Below are positions 7,001 to 7,785 of a stretch of DNA of 7,785 bases, in pieces. The stretch is taken from positions 1 through 7,785 of the forward strand of contig JADKGF010000050.1 of NCBI GenBank assembly GCA_016717105.1. The letters run 5' to 3'. Below the pieces are notes generated by a model, which ran no database searches, had not been told where the DNA came from, and saw only the letters and a list, made by a program, of their open reading frames with translations. The stretch's first letter is position 1; each line of letters opens with the position of its first letter. Source of the stretch: Saprospiraceae bacterium. GTDB taxonomy: Bacteria; Bacteroidota; Bacteroidia; Chitinophagales; Saprospiraceae. The position numbers were made by a program, and so were the translations under genes.

Positions 7001-7785
7001 TACAAATACGGTTTTTGAAACCAATTCAACCACTATAGGAACGCACAATATACCAGATGGTATTGAATTTGAATTGGGTACTACCACAATTACTTACAAT
7101 ATGTTGATAGATATTAATGGTGATGGTGATTACGGAGATCCTAATGAAAATCAAACCTGTGACTTTAACATAATAGTAGAAGACGATCAATTGCCTGACG
7201 CAAAGTGTTTGGATGTAGATCTACATTTGAATAATTTTGGGGAAGGAACAGTTTTTGCAGCCGAGATGGCTAACCAAATATATTTAGATGGAGGTAGCTT
7301 AGATAATTGTAGTATTGCCGAATTAACAATTTCAAAAGACAATACAACTTTTACACCTTCATTAAATTTTGATTGTTCTGAAAAAGGACAAAACGTAATT
7401 TTACTTAAAGTTATAGATGGTAGCGGAAATATAAGTTACTGCAAAGCAGTATTTAATGTGATTGATTTCTTAGATGTCTTTAAATTAGATTTAGATGTGC
7501 CGGAGGTTTGTTTTGAGCCATTCCAAGATACATTTGATTTTTCCAAATATATTGTTATTGCAAAACCAGATGGTGTAAATATTTCCCATGCAAATGTCGG
7601 CACCTTAGGCCCCTGAAGTGGTTGGAGCATTTGGTATATCTGCGTTTCTTCCTGACCCTGGTTCTACCAATGATCCTGGTACAATGACAACAGATGGTAT
7701 ATATACATTAGGAACAGGAACAGGTTGGATTACTATCTCATATATATTGTCCATCAATGAGCAAGTAAATCAAATAGATGATACA
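4017..7785 (+). CDS. Giant secreted Cys-rich adhesin-like protein, 3' end outside window (frame broken)
   Basis: ATG 4017 begins a clear signal peptide (MNFLTKPLLLLALIINIIQI, then GNS before Q-I-N-Y). Eight one-base lesions break the frame, near 4277-4281, 4372-4376, 4853-4857, 4907-4911, 5764-5767, 5853-5857, 6484-6489 and 7609-7613. Repair gives 1255 continuous codons to the window edge. Domains in order: jelly-roll/MAM-like domain (about residues 24-186) ending 'NSGDFWVVIDDITLVQ'; Cys-containing Ig-like segments (about 190-480); PKD-like repeat (about 480-560); a segment with DTDGDGGFD and hydrophobic stretches (about 615-820); and HYR-type repeats (about 950-1155) with 'LECPDDL' and 'DGGSLDNCSI'. 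Many paired Cys suggest disulfides outside the cell. The missing C-terminus would be expected to carry a T9SS or gliding-associated tail (inference). Likely adhesion or surface layer role; ligand unknown. Confidence 0.78.
4086..4576 (+). other. Jelly-roll (MAM/LamG-like) N-terminal domain
   Basis: The domain starts after the signal peptide with 'QPFDGC' and 'WDWSIASGNITAITATG'. Then, across two one-base insertions in T runs, it reads 'SLGTSSGEYANFGFSYKV', 'CTFNIQWATAAAGPWTRE' and 'MRIAMTRNSGDFWVVIDDI'. A late 'sGdfwv.iDDi.l' strand and 'W..a..GPW' motif are typical of MAM/LamG-type beta sandwiches, which bind carbohydrates or proteins. This is fold-level pattern recognition only; no binding residues can be assigned. 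Confidence 0.5.
5461..5700 (+). other. PKD-like domain
   Basis: About 80 residues begin 'PNPSFNFAAGSPISPVC', then 'TRTNLSIDLVRSSTGANPTY', then 'SGSISGNTANLQAPAIGQSV' and 'KYTICLNES'. The Cys before the first core strand, an S/T-rich turn and a closing 'Y.I' strand with an 'A..IGQ' lead-in fit the PKD-like repeats common in giant Bacteroidota adhesins. The frame is intact here. Confidence 0.5.
6196..6222 (+). other. DxDxDG calcium-binding-like loop
   Basis: Residues DTDGDGGFD match the D-x-D-x-D-G-x-x-D core of EF-hand-like/thrombospondin type 3 Ca-binding loops. The loop is followed by YIIKN. It sits in an extracellular, Cys-containing part of the giant secreted protein, where Ca binding is commonly structural. 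Confidence 0.55.
6868..7480 (+). other. HYR-type repeat pair
   Basis: The first unit starts 'NPILECPDDLIVSADIDVC' and runs to 'TCDFNIIVEDDQLPDAKC'. The second runs from there to 'GNISYCKAVFNVIDFLDVF'. Both show the HYR layout: a 'P.l.CP.d....' entry, a 'G.ttItY' or 'G.N.i.LkV.D.sGN' strand, and a closing 'C.F.V.V.D' strand. The second unit holds DGGSLDNCSI (7287-7316). A DINGDGDYGD loop (7110-7139) resembles an EF-hand-like Ca-binding loop. The frame is unbroken from 6489 to about 7609, the longest lesion-free stretch in the window. Confidence 0.65.

Noticed and set aside
6654..7616. A 320-codon independent gene starting at ATG 6654
   Set aside because: The same frame is open upstream to about 6489 and continues the preceding protein; the ATG is an internal Met. 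The stop at 7614-7616 is caused by an extra C in the C run, after which frame 1 stays open to the window edge.
1..7785. Programmed ribosomal frameshifting as the cause of the frame changes
   Set aside because: There are far too many shifts, in both directions, with no consistent slippery heptamer or downstream structure. Programmed events are normally one per gene.
1..7785. Undescribed defence, CRISPR, retron, toxin-antitoxin or mobile system
   Set aside because: I looked for short regular repeats, reverse transcriptase, nuclease or transposase motifs, terminal inverted repeats and tRNA-like folds on both strands and saw none. The content is surface-protein coding sequence.

Overview
The window looks like a chromosomal stretch from a Bacteroidota bacterium, most likely a Saprospiria/Saprospiraceae-type lineage (inference). 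The grounds are AT-rich DNA, a type IX secretion (T9SS) sorting tail, a TAnnTTTG-type promoter, very large Cys-rich secreted proteins with PKD/Ig-like and HYR-type repeats, and a C-terminal GTLR-type domain typical of that group. All genes lie on the + strand. I see no RNA gene, CRISPR array, transposase, integrase or defence system.

Layout: (1) positions 1-632 hold the 3' end of a T9SS-exported protein: one 'DEVAAF..EVRGVG' module plus a YPNP-type sorting domain. (2) 633-740 is a short gap with a perfect 11-bp inverted repeat. (3) 741-2772 is a secreted multidomain protein: signal peptide, two more copies of the same module around a cadherin/Ig-like segment, a MopE-like DGDGDG/DCNDND metal-binding motif, an Ig-like domain and a GTLR-type terminal domain. 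It ends at a strong terminator (2806-2848). (4) 2849-3027 carries a Bacteroidota-type promoter. (5) 3028-3989 encodes a five-helix membrane protein with a soluble C-terminal domain of unknown function. (6) From 4017 to the window edge runs a giant secreted, Cys-rich, adhesin-like protein with a jelly-roll domain, PKD-like repeats, Ca-binding-like loops and HYR-type repeats. It begins 27 nt after the preceding gene and may be co-transcribed with it.

The dominant feature is that every gene is broken by single-base frame lesions. Reading across frames by protein continuity I count about 34 single-base indels plus one nonsense substitution: 2 indels in gene 1, 20 in gene 2, 4 in gene 3 and 8 in gene 4. 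Repairing them gives whole-codon lengths for all four genes: 209 codons (partial), 679, 321 and 1255 (partial). Many lesions sit in short homopolymers and the codon structure between them is intact. This fits uncorrected sequencing or assembly error better than long-standing decay. Short open frames should therefore be read as fragments of four genes, not as separate small genes.

Functionally this is a cell-surface/secretome locus: two related exported proteins sharing a module, then a membrane protein and a giant adhesin-like protein. I found no convincing undescribed enzymatic or defence system. The shared module and the domain architectures are the most novel content.
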